Assembly: GCA_921293015.1 (NCBI GenBank)
Contig: OV121098.1
Span: 11,507,016 to 11,571,015 of the forward strand
Source: Phorcus lineatus
Taxonomy: Eukaryota; Mollusca; Gastropoda; Trochida; Trochidae
Direction of reading: 5' to 3'
DNA length: 64,000 nucleotides
Part shown: piece by piece, positions 1 to 10,714 of the stretch
Position numbering within the stretch: position 1 is the stretch's first letter
How the letters are laid out: every line of letters begins with the position of its first letter
The notes under the pieces: model-generated
The model's database searches: none
The model's input: only the letters and a program-made list of their open reading frames with translations
Told to the model about the DNA's origin: nothing
Made by a program: the position numbers and the translations under genes

Positions 1-203
1 TCAACTCTAGTTCTGGGACTTAGAATGGTATCAGTTTTATAGAACATGGCTTTCACTGTCGTCTAGACAATGAGTTGGCTTGTTTTCTTTTCAGCTTTCT
101 GGGTGACTTGAAAACCCTCTACTTTCTTGATAAGAGAACTTAACATTGAAATAACTTGAGTTATTGATACTTTTTTAAATTATGATGTCATTAATGACAA
201 GGA

Positions 204-359
204 GTAGTCTCTGAAACCATGCCTGCTATGCAATAGTGAAAATTGCACATGTGAACATTTGAAAAACCTGTCACCACTTATGTAGTCTCTGAAACCATGC
301 CTGCTATGCAATAGTGAAAATTGCACATGTGAACATTTGAAAAACCTGTCACCACTTAT
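204..359. repeat. Two-copy 78-bp tandem duplication
   Basis: The unit beginning GTAGTCTCTGAAACCATGCC at 204 is repeated, apparently without differences, from 282 to 359. The 78-bp period is a multiple of three, so a minus-strand frame runs through both copies and shows a 26-residue duplicated peptide; I regard that frame as a by-product. The near identity suggests a recent duplication or a two-copy allele. Confidence 0.9.
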
Positions 360-565
360 GTTTATATTAAGGGAAAGTGAACGATGCAGCATTAATTCTA
401 GTTTGCCATCTCAAACCCTGAATTTCATAGAAGGGTAAGGGCGAGGTCAGGGATTGATATTGTTATGTAATCAATGACGAAGACAAAAAAAACCTTGACA
501 AATCTGGATGGACTCAACTGAAAGAAAACTGTGGAGTATTATTTTTTCTTCTTCTGCGTTGCCAT

Positions 566-581
566 GTAATGGGCCCATTAC
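566..581. other. Perfect 16-bp palindrome
   Basis: GTAATGGGCCCATTAC is its own reverse complement. It has no spacer and no repeat around it. It may be a chance palindrome or a dimeric protein site; nothing else supports a function. Confidence 0.5.
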
Positions 582-1515
582 TCAACTGCAAGTCCTGACG
601 TTTAAATCCTAGCAACTAGATTTTCTACCACTCAACAGTTGTAACACACTAGAGGGATTTACACAGTGAGAAGTTCTCAATGTTAACAGGTGCTTGTCCT
701 CTGGGGTACTTCAGCCCCTTGCAGTCACCTGCTTGACATATGTGTTCTTAAAGAACAGCTCAACGTAGTGTTTTAGTGGAAATACAATTTTAGGGAAATT
801 CTGTTCAAAGTTTTATGGGTATTTGAATGTAGACTATTGATAATAACTGGTTACAAATCTTAAATTTGAATTTTGAAAAAAAAATTAAATGAAAAGGAGA
901 CTGAGATTTTTTTTTTTTAAATTTAGTTTTATTTTCTTAAATAGCTCTGTTATTCCGAGGTGCATTTTTTTAAAGTACATAAATGTTTTCTTTATATAGA
1001 AAACAGTTTATCATTGATATAATCATTTGTTTTGAATACAAGGTGTTATTCATGAATATGGTCACTCCAAAGTTTGATTTGATTCAATTGAATAATCTAT
1101 TATTAACTTGAGACAATTCTTCCAAAAGCAGGATTTTTTAATAGCATTTTATCAGTATACTTAATGATATGGTTATACTTTCGTTTAAACACTCCCTTCT
1201 CTTCAAAATTATATTTAAATCACCAATATTCATTACAATTTTTCAAACGTAACACCCTCTGTTCATCAGACTTTTCTAGGCTTGCTGTTCACTGAAGCAA
1301 AGATCCATGCGATTGAAAAATATTTTAAAATCACTGAAGTGAAACCCCTGAATTTTCTGGCTTCATGACATCTATTAAAAGCTTGTAATAGGTGATCTCT
1401 ACTATAATTGTTTATTTTGCAACGCTGTGAAACATAATCCAGATTTACGATGCGTCTTTTATGAGAGCAAGGTATTACTTAACGAAAATATATTATGTTT
1501 TAAGGTGAAGGTCAT

Positions 1516-1763
1516 TCATTCACGGGGATACTGATATTGTAAATACGAGGTTTGTGTGTATGGAACCAGCGTTTCGGGGATCGTTAGGTAAAGAAGGTAT
1601 AATTTCACCTGTCTGTGACATCGCCCCCCTGCGTATGTCGGCCCCACGTTCCAGTGTATGTAATCTCCCTTGCGGAACAAATATGAACCGGCAGACATTT
1701 AACAAAAAGAAGGCCGCAGAACCGATGCATGGCGCCTGTTTAGGGCTTGACAACAAACCCTGA
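1516..1763. other. CpG-rich block open in several frames
   Basis: About 250 bp with clearly more G+C and CpG than the flanks. It is open in one plus frame (1554-1763) and two overlapping minus frames (1520-1756 and 1516-1698). None of the peptides is recognisable to me. Being open in several frames at once is what a GC-rich patch gives by chance, so this could be a conserved non-coding or promoter-proximal segment, a transposon remnant or a single exon. I see no convincing splice pair. Confidence 0.3.
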
Positions 1764-3298
1764 AAGCTTTTTTTGGGTCTGTCTTTGAAATTTGATTTCT
1801 ATGTATGAAACATGTACATATATTTTTTTTCATTTGTTCCTTGAAAGATGTTGGTTGTCATGGTAAACACTTTTTTTCAGTAAAATTCAATCATACTTAA
1901 TTTTGTCGTTGAATTTTTTATGTGATAAAACATCATCAGTCAAGTGTCTTAAGATTACCAATTTCAACAAAAAGAATATATCTAAGGGTGGGTTATTTTT
2001 TTCCCCTCACCAAAAGATGTTTTTTGTTCTGGTCAATTATATGCCTTTCTTGGTACTATTTATTAAAAAGTAAATTGTTTATAAAAAGTTATGTTGCCTT
2101 GGAAAAGTTTTTAATAAAAGACCAAGAAACATGTAACTATTTTTATACCGAATCATTTCTAATAAGATTCAAAATGTTTGTCACGAAAATATGACATCTT
2201 CACCTCTACTTCAAGTACTTAGAAGTGATATCTCACAAAATTGTCTAGTCGCGTTTTCAAGAGAGATCTATATGATATATGCGTAATTCATAATGTTTTC
2301 AAGCCTATTTTTGCATGAGAACACTATTTTGTAGACATATGCACGTTCAGATGTTTTATGTGATGTTTGTTTTATTGCAGAGACATGACATGAAAATAAA
2401 CGTCCTGTAGTGTTCAATGGCCTTGTTTTGTGTTTATTCAGTAGTCAAAACGAAACGCCCATGCTGTTTTTGAAAGAATATATGACGATATTATATCGCT
2501 ATAGGACAATTTAGTAACTCATCTTTTGTTCGAACATGGCATAAAATGGTTCTAAGCCCGTGAAATGTATCTGTACATAATAAACATGTAAAAATATGCA
2601 AATGCATTATCATATCACGTCAAATTGTCATAAAATATTCAGTGCCTTTTCTGAATAACAATGTAGTTATGACTTGGGATCTTTTTTATGACAACTTCAC
2701 AATGAAGCCTGATTTTTGTCAGAAATATCAAATTGTCTTGCTTGAGAACAAAACCATTTAAAGTGGATGAAATGGTTTTGATATATACTAGGTCTTCAAG
2801 GGGTAGTTATATTAGTTCCATGCTATTGCTACCTCATCATTCAAGAATAAGATTAATGTGCTAGCTTTCATTTCAATATTTCCTATCCTGGAGAAATTTT
2901 TGTATCTTAAAAACTCGGTGGAATTATAGTTATACAATAATGGAATTAATATAAATCATTTTGCCTATCAAAAATTCATTAACCATGCAATTTTCAAATA
3001 AATCAACATCCTCGTTCCAATAACACAAGAAATATAACGATCATTGTTACTCCTCGTAAAACACAAGCACCTTCATAAGATGTCTGCACTAATAAAGTCT
3101 GTCCTCAAGTACCTGACAAACTCTCCTATACATTCTGAGGGGGATCCGAGTCATATATCGAAGGAGTGCCAACGACGAATTAATTTATCCAGGTGTTATA
3201 AACTTGGTCGAGGGCTTGTTGTAAGATAAATGAAGTTACATCAAGTCCCCCTGAAGATTGTCATGAATCATGTCCATTTCATCGTAAATCATTGTAGA
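1764..3298. other. AT-rich non-coding stretch
   Basis: Poly-T rich sequence. The frames at 1922-2194 and 3044-3229 have no recognisable domain, and their lysine, phenylalanine and isoleucine content is what AT-rich DNA gives by chance. No repeat structure was recognised. Confidence 0.55.
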
Positions 3299-3531
3299 TC
3301 ACTGTAAATCGATGTAAATCTCACCTGTTATGTCATGAAGATAGACAACAAGGGATGTTGCTTTGGTAACAAGTGTTGAAGAATTTGCTTTAATATATGT
3401 ATGCAAACCCTGCACCCCGGGATCCAGTTTGTCTGCAGCCAACATTAAAATACATGGACCAAGATGCTCTCCCTGTTCAACCCCAACCTCTTCCAGGATA
3501 GACACTATTTTAAAAATTTGTTGTCATTGTG
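3299..3531 (-). pseudogene. Reverse-transcriptase motif relic of a LINE
   Basis: The minus strand is open from just after a TGA near 3532 to a TGA at 3299. It carries GVEQGEHLGPCILMLAADKL near its start. This fits the LINE reverse-transcriptase block usually written G-x-x-Q-G-D/E-x-L-x-P-x-L-F-x-L-A-A-E-x-L that lies just before the catalytic YADD box. No YADD box follows, so only a short piece survives. Related pieces lie on the opposite strand at 9022-9216 and 9634-9729. Assignment to a LINE is my inference from the motif; the downstream half of the frame matches nothing I know. Confidence 0.4.
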
Positions 3532-4327
3532 GCAGGATATAGGGATGAGGTGCTTCATAATCTAAGAGTAATCTTGTATTTCTTTTAAAATGGGAGCAGT
3601 TGATAGGTTTATGTCTGTATCTAAGATTGTCAACCCTTTCTGAGTGGTCAGTTCATTCGTTATTTTATGAAAATTGACATTCTCCTCTGCTAGCTGTTAT
3701 TGTGATGTTGTCATGGAAACACACAAGTTTCTTGAAATAAAGAAGCTAGATGGGCCTTGTTGTGGGAGTAAACATTTATTAATGGTGTTGTTCCATCAAG
3801 ATGTACATGTTGTTTCCGAAAATAATAATAAATAACCATTTTGATGTTTATCAGTTCAATTATAGTGACAATCCTTAGTTTAAAGCCATTATTTTTTATG
3901 AAATTCAATGATGAATTTTAAGTGACAACAGAAATGGTATCAAAAGACAACAGTAAATATCAATATGTGTAAAAAAACTAGCTTGAATGTAAATATTGTG
4001 ATATTTCAAGACCTCAAGTGCTTTAGAAGATCAGTTAAAGGTGTCAGGTAGCCAGTGTAAACTTTACTTTCAAGTGATGGTTGTTGTCCACGAAGGTGTT
4101 ATAAATATGCCACATTGTGTAACGTCTTTACTTCATAGTCACGGAAGAGCATGCAATATTAACAACAGGGTGTCAATATGAGCCTTGAGATTGCTTTAGC
4201 TTTTCAAGTGTTTTATATCCTTCCTTATGATATAACAAATCAAGTATGAGATACCAAAAGGTTATCCAATGTAGATAATTTAATGTTTTGATTATCAATC
4301 GTAAATATGTCAAATTGTATAATTTCT
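3532..4327. other. AT-rich non-coding stretch
   Basis: No gene, splice-bounded frame or repeat was recognised between the RT relic and the TTAA-flanked element. Confidence 0.55.
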
Positions 4328-4844
4328 TTAACCCTTAAGATGCGGGTCCCGGAATATTCCGGGATGAAATTAGCTTTGCCCGCAAGTCCCCTTAGCGGGA
4401 TGCGAGTAGCACACTCTATTTTTCTCACGCTAACTAATTATGACCGCGGGTCTCGGTAGCGGGCCCCGGAAATTTATTGCCTAGCAGTAGTCTCAGTTCA
4501 ACGCTTGTATTTTCGTTCCGGCTGTCGCTAAGCAACCGTGTTTTGTTTCGTTGGTGTTCTAAATAATGCGCGAACATGCTCCGAAAGTTATGAGAGTATT
4601 GATAATGTTTATCGTACCGAAAATAAACGTTAAAATCACTCAATTTTCCCCACTCCCCGCCGCACGTGCCAATAGCCTGTGGGCACTTTCTACCCTCTCG
4701 CACGAGCTTACCGACCCGCGCATGCTATCGTTTACTGAGACGCGTGCATTTTGACCCTATGCACGCCTTCCTATCGCACGCCCTATGCTCTGAACCCTTG
4801 GGCGTATTACAATACCGGTTGGATCTTTTGAAAGAGCAGAAAAT

Positions 4845-6420
4845 TGTCTTCAATTCAATATAAAATACATAACTACGCCACCTGAAATGAAGATACAGCA
4901 TGTACCGCAAAAAAGGTGATTTTTACATATTTTTAGTTTTACACCATTTTGTCACACCAATCTTCACATCTTGGTCAACATATTTTGACAATTTTTATAT
5001 TATAAGATATCGAGAAAGATTGTCTTTCATTCCATGTAAAATTTGTACATGCGCAAAAATAAATAAAGACACAGCAAGCGCCACACAAAAAGCTAATTTC
5101 TCTATTCAAATCATGTAAACTGAACGGCGATTTTGACATGTGCCTTTATTTCGTTTATATCTTCTCAACAGCTAGGCGTATTTTGAAATTGATTACCTCG
5201 TGATAAAGAGGAAATAATTGTCTTCGATTTGATGTAAAAAAGTTTTATGCAGTATATAAAATAAAGATACAGCAAGTGCCGCAAAATTGCGACTTTTCTT
5301 TATTCTTTGTGTTTTTACCATTTTCTTGTTTTTTATATCACATAAAGTTCTCGGGACATTTTGAAATTTCATATATCAAAATATAGAGAAAAGGATGATC
5401 TTTATTTCCATATAAAATTTGTATGTAAACGAAAATCAGTAAAGACCCGACGAGCATTGCGCAAACAGGCAATTTCTCTATTCATATCTTGTTAACCGAG
5501 AAGCGATTTTTTCAACTGCTTTTTACACTTCCTATCCATTTAACGGCAGAGCGCATTATCAACATTTTTATATCACAATAAAGAGAAAAGGATCGTCTTC
5601 AATTCTATGTAAAATTTGCAAATTACAATGAAACAATAAAGGAGCGGTAAGTGATGTCGCAATTATCAAAATCTGTTTTCAAATACCTGAGAGTACAATC
5701 TTTGCAAACTATATATATTCCAAACCAAGCGGTACATATTTATCATTTTCATATCAACGTAAAGAGGAAATAAATACCTTCATTTTCATGTGTAATTTGC
5801 CCATATTTGCATCAAAATAAAACGTGTGGAAATTATGCGACAAATGTCGCGGTAAGGCGATTATCAAAGACTTTATTCACTAGCTATACCCACGTTATGT
5901 TGGTAATAACTTCTAATTACAGTGCAAAAGATTGTTATGATTTATTTTTTCGTAAAGAAGAATAAATTGCCTTCAATTCCATATATAATTTGCATGTATA
6001 CAAAGCGAATAACTTGAATTATAAAATTGGAAATAAAGACAATTTCTGTTAAGTGTGAGTGTATTTTTCAGCGGGGATACCCCGCCTGCACGCGCTGAGT
6101 GCGTGCGTTTGCTCGGGGCTACTATCTTAGTAATATTACTGTGGGGGTCAGAACGTTATCGGGATTTATCACTACCCTGCTTTCGTTATTTATATCTTTC
6201 GTTTAGGATGGCGTATCGTAATAAACTTTATCGTGAAATATAGAGCAAGAAATTAGCTTCAATTCCGTATATAATTTGCATGTGTGCACTCAGTGATTAA
6301 ATGATTTTATAATGTTTGAAATGAAGACAATTTTTTAAATTTAGTAAAATTCGTTCCAGACATATTATAAAAATAATTTTTATATCGATGTGAAAAGGAA
6401 CAATTCATCTTTAGTTTCGT
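4845..6420. repeat. Decayed ~190-bp tandem array inside the TTAA element
   Basis: A landmark resembling GTCTTCAATTCCATGTAAAA followed 30-60 bp later by AATAAAGACACAGCAAGCGC recurs near 4845, 5020, 5217, 5396, 5595, 5776, 5968 and 6250. Spacing is 175-199 bp, with one longer last step. Copies are strongly diverged, so the array is old, and later copies lose the second landmark. The array fills almost the whole interior of the TTAA-flanked element and no coding capacity is preserved. Confidence 0.6.
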
Positions 6421-6662
6421 TTTGATTTCGCGCATGTGCTCTTGGAATTTATTGAGTTATGGCGCCCGAATTGAAAACAAGTTTACTTCGGTTGTAGAAA
6501 CCGTTCCAGGGGTGATAGAAATTTCATTCAAAGTGTCAAGTAAGTATCATCCATTTATAACACGGGATTCGCCGACTAGCTTTGTATAAAACGACGATAA
6601 CGTCCGTATTCCGCCATGTAAACACGCCATATGTTGTTAAAACGGTCGCATCTGGCGGCGAT

Positions 6663-6740
6663 GGAAAATTCGGCCACAGGGGCTAATTGCGTTATTACCG
6701 TAGCGAGGCGAGTGCTGGAAAATTCAGCCACGGGGGCAAA
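6663..6740. repeat. Subterminal 24-bp direct repeats
   Basis: GGAAAATTCGGCCACAGGGG begins at 6663 and a near-identical copy begins at 6717, each 24 bp long with three differences. They lie about 35-110 bp inside the right end of the TTAA element. Subterminal repeats of this kind are common transposase binding sites in DNA transposons, which supports this being the element's end. Confidence 0.6.
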
Positions 6741-6776
6741 ACTGGTCAAAATAATATTCAGCAACGGAAGGGTTAA

Positions 6777-9021
6777 TTTATTGTCAATAGAATATCAAAC
6801 AGTATTTGTAGATGAAGTCTTGCGATGAGTTTAATATAGTTTTTTATGTTATCTTTTAATGCATGGGGCACCAGATAGATATGGTGTTTACTTCCAAGCA
6901 TTGATTGTCTTTCGTTAACCCTATTGAATTCTATGGGAAGCCATTTCAATATGCGCCCATCTTTTTCAATTTTCAAAGCGCCCTGTGAGGTCTAAGGGCC
7001 CTAAATTTGATGCATAGAGTACAGTAATTAATAGTTAATTTTCAAACAGTCCAGGTAAGACGTTCTTTTTCATTGGCTGTTCATAACAACCAATCAAATG
7101 CGAAGAAAATGTGTAACTCCTGTGTGACTTACAGGAAAAATATTACCCTGTGTCCATCTTCCCATATAGGTAATAAAAGAAAATCTTCTTCTTTTTGATG
7201 GACTTGTTCCCCTTTATCACATCAGCTTATAAATGCTTGTCAAACACGACAGGTGTGACATCATTCAACAACTGCAATTGATGATCAATTGAATATATAG
7301 GTATATAGGTGTTTGAAACTTTGCTTTCAAGCGTCGGTAGCCATTTGTCAAGGTGTCGTGAATGTGACATATTGTGTAAGTCTACAGTCAATTATCTTTC
7401 AGTGAAGTTGACTTTGAATGATAACTATTTAATAATTGTTCTTATTCAAATTTTCTCACAGCTGATGAAAAACCTTGGTTTTCAAAGCAGTGTAATTTAA
7501 AATAGTTTATTTTCTATTTTGGAATTTTTTTTATGTTTTGAAAAAGTTTTGTTTATTTTGAGATGTTTGTTGACTGAAATAACAATTTAAGTAAAATATT
7601 ATTTAGGTTAATTAAAAACAATATTCAAATTGTTTATATCCAATGTCTTCAATGATAAGTAAGGTAATTCCATCGGGTTTTTAAAAGTTAATTTCTCTTG
7701 TGTATAAGAAGCAAAAGCCTGATTGGGTTAAGAATTGTTCCATTTAAAAAATATTGTTCCTCAATTAAATGAATAAGTTGAATGATAAAACTTATTTTAG
7801 ATTTGAAGAAATAAGTACATGATTTTGTTGTTAAGGTTTACATTACTTTCAGGCAAGTTTTTGTAGTTAGTGCAAAATTGCATGATTTATTGTAATTAGT
7901 TTGATAATTATAGCATTGGTGGTGATTAGTATTTACACTCAAGGTGCTTAAAAGTGATAAATGTCTCAACTTCACCCAGCCTTTGTTATTGTTTTCATGC
8001 AAAGAGTAAATAACTGTGACAAATTCACAATTAACAGCAGAATGAAATGCTAAGAGGGTGTAAGGTTCATTTTGAGAAGCATTTCAGGCAGTTAAAATGT
8101 GAACCTATCAATACAGGTCTTTTGTGCTAACATTTCCTCTCATAATTGGCCATTTTGTCTGCAGGCTCATGGGAAGTCATTTCTCAGTGATTGAAATCTT
8201 AATGAGTGATGTCTCCTTGACAACTGATTTCAATTGTGACAATTTCACTGTAATGAGTGATGCTACCCTAAAACTGGTGTTAATCACATAGTTTTGGTCG
8301 TGTCAACATTTGTGTAATTAATACCTTATAGAGTTACCCTCAAGAATTTCTTGGCAAGTGTTGTTAACAGTTGCTGTATGGTAATTAATTTGTTCTGTTC
8401 AGGTGCTGTTTAGTCATTATTCAAGAATTTAATTTCCACAATCTTTTTGTTGAATTTCAATTCGAGTGTTGACTCTGCTTCAGTCTGCTTAATGTTATTT
8501 GAAAAAATATCTGTTGTATATAAAGAAGGCTTAATATAACTGTCTTAAAAGAAAACATTGTTAAACTAATTCAGCAAAGAAACCTAGAATGATATTTAAG
8601 AAATTTTATAAATAAACAAGTAAAATTTAAAAAACTTATCGTTGATAAAATACTATTCTTGAAACTATTTGTTTTAATTATTTAAACTTATTAAACAGGG
8701 AGTAAAACACATGGTCAGGTTAAATAACAAATAATTCTTTTCATATAACTTGGTGATGTTTAAGAAATTTTCAAAAAACTATTTTTTCCTAAGTGATTCT
8801 TTTGCAATTTTGTTATTTTTGTTGCATAATGAATTCAATGAACAAAACAGGAGAATGTATACCACAAGAAGAATAAGCACTAGTCTGTACATTAAATCCC
8901 TGAACTAATATAGGCTAGATAATCGTAGGCCCGGGATATCAGTGCAGTCTTACTTACTGCTTTATCAGCAATAGCGTTTTATGTCTTATCGGTTTGCCAA
9001 AATGGTCTGACAGCTTCTTGA
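6777..9021. other. AT-rich non-coding stretch
   Basis: Low-GC sequence with many TTTAA and AATT words. No recognisable frame, RNA gene or tandem repeat. The frame at 7309-7500 is unremarkable. Confidence 0.6.
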
Positions 9022-9216
9022 ATACAGAGATTAGGGGGGAAGAGTTCACTAACTATTTATCCACAAATCTATGAAATACAATCTGGGCTGAGTGAAATTC
9101 ACACTGAAGTAGGTGGAGTACAGGGAGAGCCTCTATGTCCATGCCTTTTAATGTTGGCTGCAGGAAAAGTTATTGCAAATACTTTGCCCAATTTGAAACT
9201 TAGTATTTCTGATTAG
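9022..9216 (+). pseudogene. LINE reverse-transcriptase fragment, motif copy 1
   Basis: A 64-codon open stretch between a TGA (9019) and a TAG (9214) has no start codon. It includes GGVQGEPLCPCLLMLAAGK, which fits the LINE RT block G-x-x-Q-G-D/E-P-L-x-P-x-L-x-x-L-A-A. The residues before it, including G-L-S-E, fit the loop that usually precedes this block. The following region corresponds roughly to the N-K/N-I segment of LINEs. Neither the YADD box nor endonuclease is present. Weaker copies follow at 9634 and beyond. The RT assignment is inferred from motif pattern only. Confidence 0.4.
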
Positions 9217-9250
9217 TTGAAATTTGATTATTTTGAGTACAGTAGGTCAT

Positions 9251-9425
9251 GTAGACTAACCTTTAGTCCCTGAAAAAGTGATTCCCTGAAAACAATTTTT
9301 CAATACATTTGGTATGAAATAATATGAAAAAGGACTCCTGTACGAGGCAACTAGACTTGCCAGCATTTTCTAGACGTAAGAAGACTACTTTGATATTTTG
9401 CCATAGGGTCTTGATGACAAACTGT
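9251..9425 (+). repeat. Dispersed repeat family A, copy 1
   Basis: This begins GTAGACTAAC and ends near GGTCTTGATGACAAACTG. It shares an ordered set of words with copies at 12381-12577 and 30415-30600, including AGTCCCTGAAAAA, TTTTTCAATA-TTTGGTATGAAATAATATGAAAAAGGA, ACTTGCCA-CATTTT and ATTTTGCCATAGGGTCT. Copies are roughly 170-200 bp. It is probably a non-autonomous transposon or SINE body. Confidence 0.75.
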
Positions 9426-9474
9426 AGGTTAGCAATCATGCAAGAACTATCAATGAGTGTAGAGGGGGGTTGAA

Positions 9475-9612
9475 TGAGATGAAGTGATTAGGGTTTATCA
9501 CAGAGAGAAATTCTGCAACACTATTGTGGCTAAGCATTGAGCTGAAAACATCAGCTGGAACGAGGTACCCATGGATGGTACTGCGCTGAAATTCAGTGTG
9601 TCACTGCACCCA
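9475..9612 (-). repeat. SINE-like family B, copy 1, deleted
   Basis: Recognised by GAGAGAAATTCTGCAACA, ATTGTGGCTA-GCATTG, ATCAGCTGGAACGAGG, CCATGGATGGTACTGC and GAAATTCAGTGT, in the same order as the fuller copies at 12600, 29558 and 55821. The conserved block GGTTTAACGCCGCTTTCAAGAG is largely missing here. It directly follows family A copy 1, as in the 12.4-12.8 kb region. Confidence 0.65.
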
Positions 9613-9633
9613 AACCTTACCTTCATGTTAAAT

Positions 9634-9729
9634 GGTGTTGAACGGGGTGAGCAACTATGTCCTTGCCTTTTTGTGTTGGGTGCAGATAAACTGATTCCAA
9701 ATACTGTGTCCCAAGTTTTTGAAAATTGA
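9634..9729 (+). pseudogene. Reverse-transcriptase motif relic, copy 2
   Basis: The frame GVERGEQLCPCLFVLGADKL followed by 11 codons and a TGA at 9727 parallels copy 1 (9022-9216) and the minus-strand relic at 3299-3531. The conserved features are G-V-x-x-G-E-x-L-C-P-C-L and the A-D/G-K pair. It lies just after the family B copy. Too short to be functional. Confidence 0.35.
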
Positions 9730-9759
9730 TAAGATAATTCTTAATTTGAATATCTCATG

Positions 9760-10170
9760 ATCTTTTGAAATACAATCTTGGCAGAGAAATATCTACACTG
9801 AAGAGGTATATGTAGGGTTTAACAGCCAAAAGCATGTACTTTTCTTTTGTCTTGCTTGCAAGCAAAGTCATTTCAAATTGAGACAAAATTTTAAAACATA
9901 TTTTATTGGAAGGTTACAATTGAACTATAGTTACTCCTAAATCAAAGATAGAAGAGAGATACCTTATACACTGAAGGAGTTGGTTGGGTTGAATAGGGAG
10001 GATACTTTTGTCCATACCTTAATTAAGAAATTGCCTGAAAACAATTTTTGGAATCCTGTACAAAGTTAAGAAACTTCTATTTGGATAGGTATTATCTTCA
10101 ATAAAGTGGTAGGTGGGGTTAACAGGGAGAGCAACTTTGTCTATTCCTTTTTATTTGTATTTATTTGTTA
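9760..10170 (+). repeat. Further decayed copies of the RT-motif unit
   Basis: Three more units have the same landmarks as copy 1. These are GAAATACAATCTTGGCAGAG then ACTGAAG near 9765-9800; ACTGAAGGAGTTGGTTGGG then TAGGGAGGATACTTTTGTCC near 9978; and AAGTGGTAGGTGGGGTTAAC then AGGGAGAGCAACTTTGTC near 10100. Spacing is about 130-175 bp. All have in-frame stops or frameshifts relative to copies 1 and 2. Confidence 0.45.
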
Positions 10171-10714
10171 GACAACATTTTCCCATATTTAGGATTTCTT
10201 TTCTTCAATAATGTTCAGTTACATCAGAATATCATCACTAAAGTTGTAGATATAGGATAATGCTTAGTCTATAAAAAAATATTTCTAAAAAAAATGTTTT
10301 GTTAGAAGTATTAGAAACGACCTTAGATAAGTTATTCTTTTGTTGAATAATCACAGAAAGAGTGTATGTTACATAGTTAATGAAGCACTTCAGAGGAGGA
10401 AAAGTACATTGAAATACGGCTAAAAATATTATAAGGGTATATATATATAATTAATTTCCAAAACATCACTTCAACCCTCAATCATTTGAGAAGTATTTAA
10501 TGAACAATATTTTCATCAAACTAACAGATGTCTGCTTTTAAAAAATGGGAAAAACAGAATTTCTCAAAACGATATTTCCATGCTTAGTTTTCTGGATAAA
10601 TACAAACAATGAATAGATTAAATATCAATGAAGTTTCTCCATTATGCAAACAAGCAACTCATTATATAGATATAGTTGTTTATAGTGGCGATAAATAAGT
10701 ATTTTCTTTTTCAG
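10171..10714. other. AT-rich non-coding stretch
   Basis: No gene or repeat recognised. It ends in TATTTTCTTTTTCAG (AG at 10713-10714), a good splice-acceptor context. Confidence 0.5.

Larger units (their letters stand above)
1..1515. other. AT-rich non-coding stretch
   Basis: No splice-bounded or long open frame is visible apart from the duplication at 204-359 and a palindrome at 566-581, both listed separately. The sequence is AT-rich with poly-T and poly-A runs and few CpG, like intron or intergenic DNA. Confidence 0.6.
4328..6776. mobile_element. piggyBac-like TTAA-flanked element, decayed
   Basis: The segment begins TTAA-CCCTT (4328-4336) and ends AAGGG-TTAA (6768-6776). That gives TTAA target duplications and inverted CCCTT ends, the signature of the piggyBac superfamily. 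The inverted similarity is weak beyond the first five bases; a GAATATT block follows within about 25 bp on both sides. A 16-bp palindrome CCCGGAATATTCCGGG sits at 4348-4363. The first and last few hundred bp are much richer in CpG than the surroundings. No transposase with a DDD triad is visible; the minus frame at 4434-4703 is not recognised. The interior is a degenerate repeat array. It could be a non-autonomous derivative, or two unrelated TTAA sites bracketing something else. Confidence 0.5.

Noticed and set aside
1922-2194. 90-codon plus-strand ORF
   Set aside because: Composition is what AT-rich DNA gives by chance (Phe, Leu, Ile, Lys), with no domain or start context.
4434-4703. 89-codon minus ORF at the left end of the TTAA element as a transposase piece
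   Set aside because: No DDD-type motif or zinc-finger pattern; overlaps plus frames that are equally open in this CpG-rich end.
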